Assembly (NCBI GenBank): GCA_019113825.1
Contig: DXGR01000127.1
Span: 30,170-94,169, forward strand
Origin: Candidatus Stackebrandtia excrementipullorum
GTDB lineage: Bacteria; Actinomycetota; Actinomycetes; Mycobacteriales; Micromonosporaceae
Direction of reading: 5' to 3'
Length of the DNA: 64,000 nucleotides
Positions within the stretch are counted from its first letter, which is position 1. The number at the start of each line of letters is the position of its first letter. Shown piece by piece: positions 51,658-61,001 of the stretch. The notes under the pieces are model-generated. The model was not told the origin of the DNA. It did not search any database and saw only the letters and a program-made list of their open reading frames with translations. Made by a program: the position numbers and the translations under genes.

Positions 51658-51693
51658 TACGATCACAGTATGGGGCGGAGGTTGGAGGCCCCC
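51658..51693 (+). promoter_or_regulatory. Promoter plus G/C hairpin element, copy 3 of 3
   Basis: TACGAT (51658-51663), the six-base spacer CACAGT, then the GGGG...GGAGG...GGCCCCC element to 51693. From the CTTCAGG block upstream to the C-run it nearly matches copy 2. It lies in the 524-base parA-rsmG gap (51432-51955) and points towards the 3' end of rsmG, antisense to it. An open frame of 107 codons starts at its ATG (51670) and ends at 51993, but the composition is arginine/proline-rich and shows no domain, so I do not call it a gene. Confidence 0.5.
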
Positions 51694-51955
51694 GAGCGCA
51701 GAGCTCACGTCGAGTCGGGGAAGACCCGGACGCTCACGGCGCTATCCCACCGGCCTGACCTCTCACACGGGGACGACCACGGGACCCGTCTAGCTGCATC
51801 AGACCCACAGCATCAAACACACTGCCGGCGTGGAAGTAGCCAGGAATCGCCACAGACGAGGTGCGCCCTCATCCGGCAAGCCCTCGCACCCGCCCGACGA
51901 GGACTGAACGAAGTGGTCGGGGAACCGAGGGCTCGTCGGCGGCGCGTGGGAGTCG

Positions 51956-52615
51956 TTATCGAACCAACCGGATTACGGTCGTGGGCGTCGTGAGAAGTCC
52001 CGCCCCGCATTCAACGACCCGTGGTTTGTGGGCGGCGTTTTTTCGGTTTGCGGCGAGGTATTTCGAGACCTCGTCCGGTGCTGAAGCTCCCTTGATCGCG
52101 AGGACCTCTCCTCCACGACGAGCCAGCGGAAGACACCAATGGGCGAGTTTGAGCAACGGCGCGACAGCACGGGAGGTGACGACGTCCGCTTTACCTTTCG
52201 GGCTCACCGCGTCGGCACGCGCCCTAAGCACCTCGACGTTGGGAAGTTTCAACGTCTCGACGACCTCGTTGAGGAATGTCACCCGTCGTTCCATGGGTTC
52301 CACCAGTGTGACCCAGATGTCCGGGCGGGCAATGGCCAGCGGGATACCGGGAAGGCCGGCTCCCGATCCGATGTCCAGGACATCTGCATCACGGGTGACC
52401 AGTTCCCCCAGGACGGCACAGTTCAACAGGTGCCGTTCCCAAACCCGTCCGACCTCGCGAGGGCCGATCAAGCCGCGGACGACACCATCCCCGGCGAGCA
52501 GGGAAGCGTACTCCTCCGCCATGGGATAGCCGTCTCCGAAAACCTGTTTCCCGTTTTCCTTCGCCTCGTCTTCCGTTTCACGTGAAACATTGTCGGGCGC
52601 GTCGGGCTCGGTCAT
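51956..52615 (-). CDS. rsmG: 16S rRNA (guanine527-N7)-methyltransferase RsmG (GidB)
   Basis: A 219-residue methyltransferase with the RsmG pattern: VWERHLLNCAVLGELV, motif I VLDIGSGAGLPGIPLAI, the acidic loop VTLVEPMERRVTFL and the VTSRAVAPLLKLAHW segment. It methylates G527 of 16S rRNA; loss gives low-level streptomycin resistance in relatives. The ATG at 52615 has AGGAGA five bases upstream. parS site 7 lies just inside the start and encodes NVSRET. A terminator separates it from jag. Confidence 0.96.
   Translation of the reverse strand: MTEPDAPDNVSRETEDEAKENGKQVFGDGYPMAEEYASLLAGDGVVRGLIGPREVGRVWERHLLNCAVLGELVTRDADVLDIGSGAGLPGIPLAIARPDIWVTLVEPMERRVTFLNEVVETLKLPNVEVLRARADAVSPKGKADVVTSRAVAPLLKLAHWCLPLARRGGEVLAIKGASAPDEVSKYLAANRKNAAHKPRVVECGAGLLTTPTTVIRLVR
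52574..52589. promoter_or_regulatory. parS: parS site 7 (inside rsmG)
   Basis: CGTTTCACGTGAAACA with an intact core, in codons about 9-14 of rsmG (DNVSRET). Confidence 0.95.
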
Positions 52616-52662
52616 GGTGTTCTCCTGTTCAGGCCTTCTGATCGTCAAACCGATCAACCAAG

Positions 52663-52698
52663 AAAAACGGCGGACCCCTCGACAGGGTTCCGCCGTTT
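52663..52698 (-). terminator. Terminator between jag and rsmG
   Basis: On the minus strand AAACGGCGG-A-ACCC pairs with GGGT-CCGCCGTTT (52665-52678 with 52685-52698) and is followed by a T-rich tract, so it ends the rpmH-to-jag transcript. Confidence 0.8.
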
Positions 52699-52713
52699 GA
52701 TCGCTGTGGACGG

Positions 52714-53229
52714 TTAAGAGATGGGTCGCACGATAATCCGTCGGTTGGGTTCGCTTCCTTCGGATTCGCTCTCCACACCGTCGGTGGCGTTGATGACGTC
52801 GTGAACACACTTCCGTTCAAAGGCGCTCATGCTCTCCAAACGAACGAGACGTGAGGTCTCGAGCACCTTGTCGGCGGTACGTTCCGCCAACGCGGTCAGT
52901 TCCTTACGCCGGTTCGCCCGATATCCGCCTACGTCGAGCATCAGCCGACTGTGCTCACCGGTTTTACGGTAAATGGCCAACCGCGCGAGTTCCTGTAGTG
53001 CCTCAAGGGTCGCTCCGTTGTTACCGATCAGCTTTCCCAGCCCACCTCCGACGACCTCGACCATTGGTCGGTCCCCCACGACCAGTTCGTCGATGTCGCC
53101 ATCACTGTCGATGATGTCGAGAAAAGCTTCCAGGTAATCCGCCGCAATCTCGCTTTCGGCGAACAGCTCGTCCTCACCGATCTCGCTGCTGCCGGTGGAC
53201 GAGGCCTCCGCTTCACTTACTGGCGCCAC
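52714..53229 (-). CDS. jag: Jag/KhpB-like RNA-binding protein (KH-R3H)
   Basis: A 171-residue protein. The acidic N-terminus is followed by a KH-like domain with VVGGGLGKLIGNNGATLEALQELARLA (GxxG loop as GNNG) and a C-terminal R3H domain with SMSAFERKCVHDVI and SEGSEPNRRIIVRP. It binds RNA with KhpA and affects cell size. The GTG at 53229 is used (GGGGGG site eight bases upstream); it overlaps the end of yidC by 17 bases. Operon: rpmH-rnpA-yidD-yidC-jag. Confidence 0.92.
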   Translation of the reverse strand: MAPVSEAEASSTGSSEIGEDELFAESEIAADYLEAFLDIIDSDGDIDELVVGDRPMVEVVGGGLGKLIGNNGATLEALQELARLAIYRKTGEHSRLMLDVGGYRANRRKELTALAERTADKVLETSRLVRLESMSAFERKCVHDVINATDGVESESEGSEPNRRIIVRPIS

Positions 53230-54184
53230 GCGTGGCACCCCCCTTCTTATTCTTGACTGGCTTGGCGCCAACCTTGGGCGCCAAAGCTTTAGCCCGCTCC
53301 TGCTTCTCGCGGAGCATCTCGGCGTGCTTCTTGCTGCCAGGCTTGGGAGCCTTCTTCCCGGGCATCGCCTTGTTCTCGGTGACGTTCTTCGGCGGCGGGT
53401 ACTTCCTCAGCACCCACATCTGCTGAAGCAGCGAGATCGCGTTGTTGACGACCCAGTAAAGGATCACGCCGATGGGGAAGATGGCGCCGGAGAACAACAG
53501 CATCACCGGGATGCCGTAAAGCATCAGCTTCTGGATCATCCGCTGCTGAGGGTCGGCGTTCCAGCCGGTCTTCAGGATCATCTGGCGGGTGGTCATGAAC
53601 GTGGTGACGATCATGACCACGACGAGAAGCGCCGACACGATCTTGACGGTCAACGGGCTGCTGCCGGTGCCCTCAAGTTGTTCCGAGTCCGTGAGGAACG
53701 TTCCCCAGATCGGAGCTCCGAAAACATGGGCGTTGAGAGCGCTGAACCAGTAGTCGGGGTCCCAGCCGTAGAGCCACTGGTTCGGCTCGTAAACGTTGTC
53801 GGGGTTGATGCGACGCAGTACGTGGAGAAGACCAAGAAAGACCGGCGCCTGCAGGAGCAGCGGCAAACACCCCATGAGGGGGTTGGCCTTCTCCTCCCGG
53901 TACAGCTCGACCATCTTGCGCTGAAGCGTCTCGCGGTCGTTCTTGTACTTTGCCTGCAGTTCCTTCATCTTCGGCTGAAGTGCCTGCATCGCACGCTGCG
54001 ACTTGATCTGTTTGATGAACAGCGGGAACAGGACCACGCGGATGGTGATCACCAGGAACACGATGCCCAACACCCACGACCAGTGGGTGCCGAGGACCTC
54101 GTGTTCGGGAACCACGAAGCTCCACAGGTCGTGCCAATTAAGCAGAAGCCACGAGATGCCGGTGTAAATCCAGTTCAGGTTCAC
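53213..54184 (-). CDS. yidC: Membrane protein insertase YidC
   Basis: A 323-residue Oxa1/YidC insertase with five core helices. The conserved groove Arg is in [12 protein letters not shown], the coiled cytoplasmic loop is [22 protein letters not shown] (shown in part), and [16 protein letters not shown] and [19 protein letters not shown] follow. The C-terminal tail is Lys-rich as in other Gram-positive YidC. It overlaps yidD by four bases. Confidence 0.96.
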   Translation of the reverse strand: MNLNWIYTGISWLLLNWHDLWSFVVPEHEVLGTHWSWVLGIVFLVITIRVVLFPLFIKQIKSQRAMQALQPKMKELQAKYKNDRETLQRKMVELYREEKANPLMGCLPLLLQAPVFLGLLHVLRRINPDNVYEPNQWLYGWDPDYWFSALNAHVFGAPIWGTFLTDSEQLEGTGSSPLTVKIVSALLVVVMIVTTFMTTRQMILKTGWNADPQQRMIQKLMLYGIPVMLLFSGAIFPIGVILYWVVNNAISLLQQMWVLRKYPPPKNVTENKAMPGKKAPKPGSKKHAEMLREKQERAKALAPKVGAKPVKNKKGGATRGASK

Positions 54185-54456
54185 CGGCAGGCTCCGGTCG
54201 TCTCAGTCATATGTGCTCTCTTCGTCCGATCCGGCGCCGTGGGTACCGGATCGAATCCACCCGGGTGGAACGGATGGCACCGTCCCAGTCTTTTCACTGT
54301 CAACCAGGCTCCTTGTACCGCACCGTGCACTCGGAACGCCTCCACGGCATAGGCGCTACAAGTGGGATAGAACCGACAACGGTCCGGCAACGCCGGGCTG
54401 ATCCATCGACGGTACGCGATTATCGGTGCGGAAAGGATCCGGGCCGCCCTGCTCAT
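54181..54456 (-). CDS. yidD: Membrane protein insertion efficiency factor YidD
   Basis: A 91-residue YidD with [20 protein letters not shown], the Cys-containing [11 protein letters not shown] and [16 protein letters not shown]. It assists YidC. It overlaps rnpA upstream and yidC downstream by four bases each. Confidence 0.96.
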   Translation of the reverse strand: MSRAARILSAPIIAYRRWISPALPDRCRFYPTCSAYAVEAFRVHGAVQGAWLTVKRLGRCHPFHPGGFDPVPTAPDRTKRAHMTETTGACR

Positions 54457-54800
54457 GTACGCCTCCGCATGATGGCCTCCACAGCGCCGGTCATGTCGGC
54501 CTCCAGCCTCTGATAGTCGGCGCCGGCCGCCGAGGGCAACGCCCTGACGACGATGTCGAGGTTGTGAGGCCAGTCAGACAAACGTTCGGCGGCTACGGAC
54601 CGTAGCCGCCGCTTCACGAGATTGCGGGTCACCGCCGGGCCGACTGCTTTGCTGACTATGAACCCGACTCGTGCGCTGCCGACGTCTGCACTACGCGAAG
54701 CCGCGTGAACCACGAGGTTGCCGCGACGCGCTCGGGCGCCCCGTTTCAACACCGTTGCGAAGTCATCGCTGCGTCGTACTCGCGCCGCCGCGGGCAACAT
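54453..54800 (-). CDS. rnpA: Ribonuclease P protein component
   Basis: A 115-residue basic protein with the RnpA signature [17 protein letters not shown]. It supports the RNase P ribozyme in tRNA 5' maturation. The ATG at 54800 gives the usual short N-terminus ([13 protein letters not shown]). It lies 26 bases after rpmH. Confidence 0.96.
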   Translation of the reverse strand: MLPAAARVRRSDDFATVLKRGARARRGNLVVHAASRSADVGSARVGFIVSKAVGPAVTRNLVKRRLRSVAAERLSDWPHNLDIVVRALPSAAGADYQRLEADMTGAVEAIMRRRT

Positions 54801-54826
54801 ACGTCTGCCGCCGCAAGTCCTACCGG

Positions 54827-54964
54827 TTACGCACTCAGACGAGCGCGGCCACGACGGCGACGCGCGGCGACGATTGCTCGGCCGGCGCGGGTGCGCATAC
54901 GCAGCCGAAAACCGTGGGTCTTGGCACGACGGCGGTTGTTGGGCTGGAAGGTGCGCTTGCTCAC
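54827..54964 (-). CDS. rpmH: 50S ribosomal protein L34
   Basis: A complete 45-residue L34: [18 protein letters not shown], then [13 protein letters not shown]. Start GTG at 54964 with GGAGAA five bases upstream. First gene of the leftward operon next to the origin. Confidence 0.97.
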   Translation of the reverse strand: MSKRTFQPNNRRRAKTHGFRLRMRTRAGRAIVAARRRRGRARLSA

Positions 54965-55322
54965 GACTGTTCTCCACGTTGAATAAAGGTGTGCTGGCAT
55001 GCATGCCGTCCACCAGGCTAGCAGCCCGTCAATGGACAACCTCGCGATCGTACCGGCCACAGGGTTTCGACGAAGCAGCCGGTAAAGGCCGGTTGAGTAG
55101 ATCACAGCTGTGGATAACGCCGTGGTTGTCCACAGGCCCTGTGGATAACTTCCCCCACGACACCGGGTCCATGGGGCCCGGACACGCCCGGATACCGCAT
55201 TCCATCCAGCAAAACGCCAGGTCAGAGCGGGTGCGTCGAAGTTATCCCCACCGCACACGAACACGGTTGTGTGCCTGTGGATAACCTGTGGAAAACATTC
55301 CGCGATGGAAGAGGGGGCAGCG
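54965..55322. other. rpmH-dnaA intergenic region with DnaA boxes (origin-proximal)
   Basis: About 360 bases between the divergent rpmH and dnaA genes. Three perfect DnaA boxes (TTATCCACA or its complement) lie at 55109-55117, 55140-55148 and 55276-55284, with variants TTGTCCACA at 55126-55134 and TTATCCCCA at 55242-55250. They probably serve dnaA autoregulation and origin titration. The promoters of both flanking genes must be here. Confidence 0.85.
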
Positions 55323-57008
55323 GTGAGTCACGACGAACTTCATTCGGCATGGGCTGCCATGACCGCGGAGCTTGGCGATGAGACCCTCTCCGGTCAGCAA
55401 CGTGGCTGGCTGGCGGTAACCCAACCGTTGGGTCTGTTTGAAGACACCGTCATCATTGCTGCTCCCCATCAGTTCGCCCGTGAAGCGTTTGAGTCCCGAT
55501 TGCGGCCGATGCTAACGGAGGCATTGAGCCGTCGCCTAGGCAGGTCCGTACAGATCGCGGTCACGGTTCGCGCCACCGATCCGCCGGCACCCACCCCGCC
55601 CACCACTCCACGTCCGGCTCCGTGGCCTCGCCAGAAAACCGTCTCGCCGCCGACGCCGTCGTCGTTTGCGCAGCCGGTGGCGCCGCCTCCGCCACGTGAA
55701 CTGTCGCCGCCCACCGAGTCGATTCCCGAGCAGCAGGCACCGAGCACGGATGTTTCCCGGCGTATGTCCGACGCCCCGACGCCCCAGCTGCCCGATCCTC
55801 TGTTCGACACCTCTGCTCTGGAACAAACCCGGCACGCCGATACTCGGCCTCCACCGCCGCCCCGTTCGGCTGCGCCAATGGTGCAACCGCCGCCATCGAG
55901 CGATCCGGCACCGGAACGAACCGGGGTCTTTCGAGGTGGAGAGGCTCGACAGATTTCCCCGCCGCCGACAGCCCCGGCCAGTCGGCTGAACCCGAAATAC
56001 AGTTTCGACACGTTCGTCATCGGCTCATCGAACCGATTCGCCCATGCTGCTTCCGTCGCCGTGGCCGAGTCTCCGGCCAAGGCGTACAACCCGCTGTTCA
56101 TTTACGGCGCTTCCGGCTTGGGTAAGACACATCTCCTCCACGCGATCGGTCACTACGCGCAGAACCTCGGCAACGCCAACACGGTGCGATACGTGTCGAC
56201 CGAGGAGTTCACCAACGACTTCATCAACTCGTTGCGTGATGACAAACGTCAGGCCTTTCAACGTCGATACCGTGACGTGGACATCCTGTTGATCGACGAC
56301 ATCCAGTTTCTTGAGCGGGCGGAGCGGACACAGGAGGAGTTTTTCCACACCTTTAATACGCTCCACAACGCCAACAAGCAACTGGTGATTTCCTCGGACC
56401 GTTCGCCGCGTCAGCTCTCAACGTTGGAGGATCGACTCCGTACCCGGTTCGAGTGGGGCCTGCTGGCCGATGTGCAACCTCCCGACCTGGAGACGCGGAT
56501 CGCGATTCTCCAAAAAAAGGCCGCCCAGGAACGTTTGGACGCGCCACCCGACGCCTTGGAGTTCATCGCCAGTCGTATCCACCACTCGATTCGGGAACTC
56601 GAAGGGGCGTTGATTCGGGTCACGGCGTACGCGAGCCTGACTCGCAAACCCGTCGATCTTGCATTGGCGCAGGGTGTATTGCAGGACTTCATCCCCGAAG
56701 GGGAGAGTCCCGACGTCACGGTCGAGGACATCATGGCGGCCACGGCCGAGTACTTCGGCGTCAGCGACACCGATCTACGTGGCCATTCCCGGTCCAGGGT
56801 GCTGGTGAACGCTCGCCAGGTGTCCATGTACCTGTGCAGAGAACTCACGGACCTGTCGCTTCCTCGTATTGGTCAGGCGTTCGGGGGCCGTGATCACACG
56901 ACGGTCATGCACGCCGACCGGAAGATTCGCAAACAGATGGCTGAGAAACGGTCTCTGTACAACCAGATCGCGGAACTGACGAACAGGTTGAAGTTGCAGG
57001 GCGGTTGA
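55323..57008 (+). CDS. dnaA: Chromosomal replication initiator protein DnaA
   Basis: A 561-residue initiator. Domain I (1 to about 85) is followed by a long proline-rich, low-complexity domain II (about 85-225), as in other actinobacteria. The AAA+ domain has Walker [16 protein letters not shown], Walker [11 protein letters not shown] and the sensor/arginine-finger region. Domain IV contains the DnaA-box-reading [14 protein letters not shown] signature. The GTG at 55323 is chosen because AGAGGGGG lies five bases upstream; an ATG at 55305 would add six residues. DnaA boxes lie on both sides. Confidence 0.96.
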   Translation: MSHDELHSAWAAMTAELGDETLSGQQRGWLAVTQPLGLFEDTVIIAAPHQFAREAFESRLRPMLTEALSRRLGRSVQIAVTVRATDPPAPTPPTTPRPAPWPRQKTVSPPTPSSFAQPVAPPPPRELSPPTESIPEQQAPSTDVSRRMSDAPTPQLPDPLFDTSALEQTRHADTRPPPPPRSAAPMVQPPPSSDPAPERTGVFRGGEARQISPPPTAPASRLNPKYSFDTFVIGSSNRFAHAASVAVAESPAKAYNPLFIYGASGLGKTHLLHAIGHYAQNLGNANTVRYVSTEEFTNDFINSLRDDKRQAFQRRYRDVDILLIDDIQFLERAERTQEEFFHTFNTLHNANKQLVISSDRSPRQLSTLEDRLRTRFEWGLLADVQPPDLETRIAILQKKAAQERLDAPPDALEFIASRIHHSIRELEGALIRVTAYASLTRKPVDLALAQGVLQDFIPEGESPDVTVEDIMAATAEYFGVSDTDLRGHSRSRVLVNARQVSMYLCRELTDLSLPRIGQAFGGRDHTTVMHADRKIRKQMAEKRSLYNQIAELTNRLKLQGG

Positions 57009-57642
57009 GTCGTCGAGGCCGTGGCCGAGCCATGGCCATCCCGCTTTTGGTCGAAACCCTATGGGCCGAACGGTTGATTTCGGTCACATTTCCTCAAGTT
57101 GGCACGTGCGTCAACGCCTCTTATGTGCATGCCTTCGCACAGGGTTATCCACAGGCCCTGTGGATAACCCTGTGGAAAACCTGTGTATAACCCATCAAAA
57201 TCTGTGGATTGTGTTGTGGAAAAGCTGTGGATAAACATTTCGCGTTATCCACAGAGGCTGTGGAAAAGCTGTGCATAACCTGTGGAAAACGCTGTGGACA
57301 AATGTGGATAACTTCGGGCCGCCTGTGGATATGTGGATAACTCCGAGTTTTTCCACAGTTTCATCCACAGGTAATCCACAGGGGGTCACCCGCTCTGAGC
57401 TGCAAAAACAAGGGTTTTCCACAGTTTCCACAGGACTCAACACGACGACGGTATTTACCTATAAGGGGAAAGATCTATTAATGACGATGTGGATAACTCG
57501 GCTCAGCCGCCGATGAAAGCCGACTCCCCTCCAAATCAACGGCCCCGCCGGGGCGTACTCTGATCCGCTGATCGGTGATGACCGGCTGTGTCCGGCGTGG
57601 CAGCATGGTGTTCTCACCGAGGGGCACGTGAAGGAGAAACCC
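57009..57642. other. oriC: Chromosomal replication origin (oriC)
   Basis: The dnaA-dnaN gap holds a dense cluster of DnaA boxes between about 57145 and 57496. Seven perfect boxes start at 57145, 57159, 57226, 57245, 57303, 57332 and 57488. Many single-mismatch boxes lie among them, for example at 57182, 57270, 57361 and 57372. The segment is AT-rich compared with its neighbours. A local A/T-rich stretch around 57455-57485 (tttacctataag, ctattaatg) is a candidate unwinding element. No gene is present. Confidence 0.95.
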
Positions 57643-58782
57643 ATGAAGCTTCGAGTCGACCGCGACGCGTTGGCCGACGCGGTGGCCTGGACCGCCAAGA
57701 GCCTTCCGGCTCGGCCGTCAGTTCCCGTTCTGGCCGGTGCATTGCTGACGGTTTCCGATGGCCGCCTGACGATCTCGGGATTCGACTACGAAGTCTCCAG
57801 CCAGGTGACCCTGGATGTTTCAGCCGACGCGTCGGGGACCGCGTTGGTATCGGGAAAACTGTTGGCCGAGATCGTCAAAGCGTTGCCGGCCAAGCCGGTG
57901 GACATCGCCGCCGACGGCAGCCACGTCGAGTTGACTTGCGGCAGTGCACGTTTCACGTTGCCGACAATGCCGGTGGAGGATTACCCGTCGTTGCCGGAGA
58001 TGCCCGACGCGGTGGGGACCGTTGACGCTGCGGCCTTCGCTGCGGCCGTGGCCCAGACTTCGGTGGCCGCAGGCAAGGACGACACGTTGCCGACCATGAC
58101 GGGTGTCCAGGTGGAGTTGAGCCCCAGCGGTATTTCGTTGTTGGCGACCGACCGTTACCGGATGGCGTTGAAGGACCTTGACTGGCGACCGGGCAGTGAC
58201 CTTGAGGTGACCACGCTGATCCCTGCGAAGGCGTTGTCCGACACGGCAAAGGCGCTGGGGGCGCACGGCGGCGAGGTGACGATTGCGATGCCCGACGCTT
58301 CGGCCGGATCGGTCGGGATGGTCGGTTTCTCTTCGGCGGACCGCCGCACGACCAGCCGTGTGCTGGACGGCCAGTTGCCGCCGTTGCGGTCGCTGCTGCC
58401 GACCGGTTTCGCGGCCGAGTTGCGGGTCAACACCGCCGAGCTGTCGTCGGTTGCTCGCCGTGTCGCATTGGTCACGGAGCGCAATTCGCAGCTGCGGTTG
58501 ACATTTGACTCCGATGGTCTTGTCGTCGAGGCGGGCGGAGCCGAGGACGCCAAGGCATCCGAGGCGCTTGAGTGCGAATACAACGGCGAGCCCATGAAGG
58601 TTGCGTTCAACCCCCAATACCTGTTGGACGGATTGTCGGCGATTGCCGCTCCTGCAGCGATCTTTTCGTTTACCGAACCGGGGAAGCCGGTGGTGTTGAC
58701 CGGTGGCGTCCTCAGCGAGGACGACGAAGCCGATTACACCGGCTACCGTTACATGCTTCAACCGCTGCGGTTCGACAGCTGA
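57643..58782 (+). CDS. dnaN: DNA polymerase III beta subunit (sliding clamp)
   Basis: A 379-residue three-domain clamp starting MKLRVDRDALADAVAWTAK and ending YRYMLQPLR, the conserved clamp C-terminus. It tethers polymerases to DNA and is the hub for Hda/RIDA-type control. The ATG at 57643 has AAGGAG seven bases upstream. Confidence 0.97.
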   Translation: MKLRVDRDALADAVAWTAKSLPARPSVPVLAGALLTVSDGRLTISGFDYEVSSQVTLDVSADASGTALVSGKLLAEIVKALPAKPVDIAADGSHVELTCGSARFTLPTMPVEDYPSLPEMPDAVGTVDAAAFAAAVAQTSVAAGKDDTLPTMTGVQVELSPSGISLLATDRYRMALKDLDWRPGSDLEVTTLIPAKALSDTAKALGAHGGEVTIAMPDASAGSVGMVGFSSADRRTTSRVLDGQLPPLRSLLPTGFAAELRVNTAELSSVARRVALVTERNSQLRLTFDSDGLVVEAGGAEDAKASEALECEYNGEPMKVAFNPQYLLDGLSAIAAPAAIFSFTEPGKPVVLTGGVLSEDDEADYTGYRYMLQPLRFDS

Positions 58783-58806
58783 CTTCCATTTCCGAGGAGA
58801 CACCCC

Positions 58807-59694
58807 ATGCAGTTGGGCATCATCGGCCTGGGCAAGATGGGCGGCAACATGCGCACGAGGTTGCGCGCCGCCGGCCACGACGTCGTCGGTTTCGACACCG
58901 ACGCGACGTTGTCGGATGCTACGGATCTCGCCGACCTGGTGGCCAAACTGGAGTCTCCACGTGCTGTGTGGGTGATGGTCCCCTCGGGTGAGCCGACCCG
59001 CCGGACTGTTCGGGACCTGTCCACGTTGCTGGACGAGGGAGACATCGTCGTCGATGGTGGAAACTCCCGGTTTACGGACGATCAACCTCATGCGCAGCTG
59101 CTGGCCGAAGCCGGTATCGGATATCTCGACGTGGGTGTTTCGGGTGGAGTCTGGGGGCCCGAGAACGGGTACGCGCTCATGGTCGGAGGCTCGGAAGAGC
59201 ACGTTGAAGCTCTCATGCCGATTTTCGACGCGCTGAAACCGCCCGGGGAGTTCGGTTTCGTGCACGCCGGCGGAGTGGGTGCCGGACACTACGCGAAGAT
59301 GGTCCATAACGGAATCGAATATGCGTTGATGCAGGCCTATGCCGAGGGGTACGAGCTGCTGAACGCGAGCGAGTACGTTGACGATGTTCCGGCCGTCTTC
59401 AAATCGTGGCGGGAGGGTACGGTCGTACGCTCCTGGTTGCTGGACCTCCTGGACAACGCCTTGGACGAGGACCCCGAGTTGTCGAAGGTCGCCGGATACG
59501 CGCCCGACTCGGGAGAGGGGCGTTGGACCGTGGAGGAGTCGATACGGTTGGCGGTCCCGGCGCCGGCGATCGCGTCCTCGCTGTATGCGCGGTTTGCTTC
59601 ACGCCAGGACGACTCACCGACGATGAAGGCGGTAGCCGCCCTCCGGAAGCAGTTCGGCGGCCATGCGGTGAAGAGCACGGACGGGTCTTCGTGA
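58807..59694 (+). CDS. gnd: 6-phosphogluconate dehydrogenase (decarboxylating), short type
   Basis: A 295-residue NAD(P)-dependent enzyme of the oxidative pentose phosphate pathway, converting 6-phosphogluconate to ribulose 5-phosphate. It has the Rossmann motif LGIIGLGKMGGNM, the substrate-binding GVSGGVWGPENGYALMVGG and the catalytic Lys in HYAKMVHNGIEYALMQAYAEG. The short (about 300-residue) form is the one found between dnaN and recF in many actinobacteria. The ATG at 58807 has GAGGAGA upstream. Confidence 0.95.
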   Translation: MQLGIIGLGKMGGNMRTRLRAAGHDVVGFDTDATLSDATDLADLVAKLESPRAVWVMVPSGEPTRRTVRDLSTLLDEGDIVVDGGNSRFTDDQPHAQLLAEAGIGYLDVGVSGGVWGPENGYALMVGGSEEHVEALMPIFDALKPPGEFGFVHAGGVGAGHYAKMVHNGIEYALMQAYAEGYELLNASEYVDDVPAVFKSWREGTVVRSWLLDLLDNALDEDPELSKVAGYAPDSGEGRWTVEESIRLAVPAPAIASSLYARFASRQDDSPTMKAVAALRKQFGGHAVKSTDGSS

Positions 59695-59864
59695 CGAGGT
59701 GGGCGGCCTCGTGAAGTCGGCGGCCGCCCTGTGGAAGGTACTGACAAGACTTCGAGGTTGCATTCGACACACCGTGTGAGACGTGTGGTTTCACCGTCGG
59801 TCCGGGCATGACGGCCTCGGGTTCGGCTTGCAGCGGTGGCGACAGCGGAAAGGGTTGGTCGGCG

Positions 59865-61001
59865 ATGCATGTCCGTCGCTTGGAGTTGACCGATTTCCGT
59901 TCGTGGCGGCACGTGGACGTCGAGTTTCCCGAAGGCCCGAGCGTTTTGGTGGGTCCTAACGGCCACGGTAAGACGAATCTTGTGGAGTCGTTGGGGTATC
60001 TGGCTTCAGGCGGAAGTCACCGTGTGACCAACGATGCCCCGCTGGTACGCCAGGGTGCTGCGGCCGCGGTGGTCCGTGCGGCGGTGGGGCACGACGGCCG
60101 TGAGTTGCGTTTGGATTTGACGATCAATCCGGGCAAGGCGAACAAGGCGCGATTGAACCGTAACGCGGTCCCTCGGGCTCGGGATGTGCACGGGATCCTG
60201 AAGGCGGTCGTGTTCGCTCCGGAGGATTTGGCGCTGATCCGGGGAGAGCCGGAGCAGCGCCGTCGCATGCTGGACGAGTTGTTGATCGCGAGGCATCCAC
60301 GGTTTGCGGGTGTTCGAGCCGACTACGACCGTGTGGTGAAGCAACGCAACACACTGCTGCGCACCGCTTACCTTGCACGGAAGACGGGCGGTCGTGGCAA
60401 CACCGACCTACACACGTTGGATGTGTGGGACCGACACCTCGCCGAATACGGTGGCGATCTCCTGGCTGGACGCCTCGCTTTGTTGGAAAGTTTCTCGCCC
60501 TATGTGATCAAGGCGTATGAGGCTGTGAGCGCGGGACGCGGGCGGCCGCAGTTGATCTATCAGGCCGGTTGGGCCGACGATGAGCCGTTGACCGCGGACC
60601 GCGGAGTGTTGACCGCACGTTTGCACGCCGCGTTGGCGGCGACTCGGTCACGTGAGACCGAGCGTGGTACGACCTTGGTCGGTCCGCATCGGGACGATCT
60701 GTCTTTGCGGTTGGGCGATCTGCCGGCGAAGGGATACGCCAGTCACGGCGAGTGCTGGTCGTATGCTTTGGCGCTCAGGCTGGGATCGGCGGATCTGTTG
60801 CAAGCCGAGTCGGTGGCTCCCGTGTTGATCCTGGACGACGTGTTCGCCGAGTTGGATACGCAGCGGCGGGACCGTTTGGCGTCGATGGTTTCCGGTGCGC
60901 CGCAGGTCTTGGTGACGTGCGCGGTGTCGGAGGACGTTCCCGGTGCCCTGGAGGGCGGGCGGTACGACATCTGGGAGGGCGAGGTTCGGCGTGTCGTATG
61001 A
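59865..61001 (+). CDS. recF: DNA replication and repair protein RecF
   Basis: A 378-residue SMC-like ATPase. It starts MHVRRLELTDFRSWRHVDV, has Walker A VGPNGHGKTNLVES, the signature region with HGECWSYALALRLGSA and Walker B VLILDDVFAELD. It helps load RecA at gaps. The ATG at 59865 gives the canonical N-terminus; the frame is open further upstream but not conserved. The last 11 bases overlap the DUF721 gene. Confidence 0.96.
   Translation: MHVRRLELTDFRSWRHVDVEFPEGPSVLVGPNGHGKTNLVESLGYLASGGSHRVTNDAPLVRQGAAAAVVRAAVGHDGRELRLDLTINPGKANKARLNRNAVPRARDVHGILKAVVFAPEDLALIRGEPEQRRRMLDELLIARHPRFAGVRADYDRVVKQRNTLLRTAYLARKTGGRGNTDLHTLDVWDRHLAEYGGDLLAGRLALLESFSPYVIKAYEAVSAGRGRPQLIYQAGWADDEPLTADRGVLTARLHAALAATRSRETERGTTLVGPHRDDLSLRLGDLPAKGYASHGECWSYALALRLGSADLLQAESVAPVLILDDVFAELDTQRRDRLASMVSGAPQVLVTCAVSEDVPGALEGGRYDIWEGEVRRVV

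Noticed and set aside
51670..51993. 107-codon open frame starting at the ATG of hairpin element copy 3
   Set aside because: Arginine/proline-rich composition, antisense to the end of rsmG, no domain; copy 1 of the element has no ATG and an indel.
57820..59307. 495-codon minus-strand frame over dnaN and gnd
   Set aside because: Shadow of two well-identified plus-strand genes; no domain and no ribosome binding site.
59701..59729. Hairpin after gnd as a terminator
   Set aside because: An eight-pair GC stem without T-run; could end gnd but is not strong enough to call.
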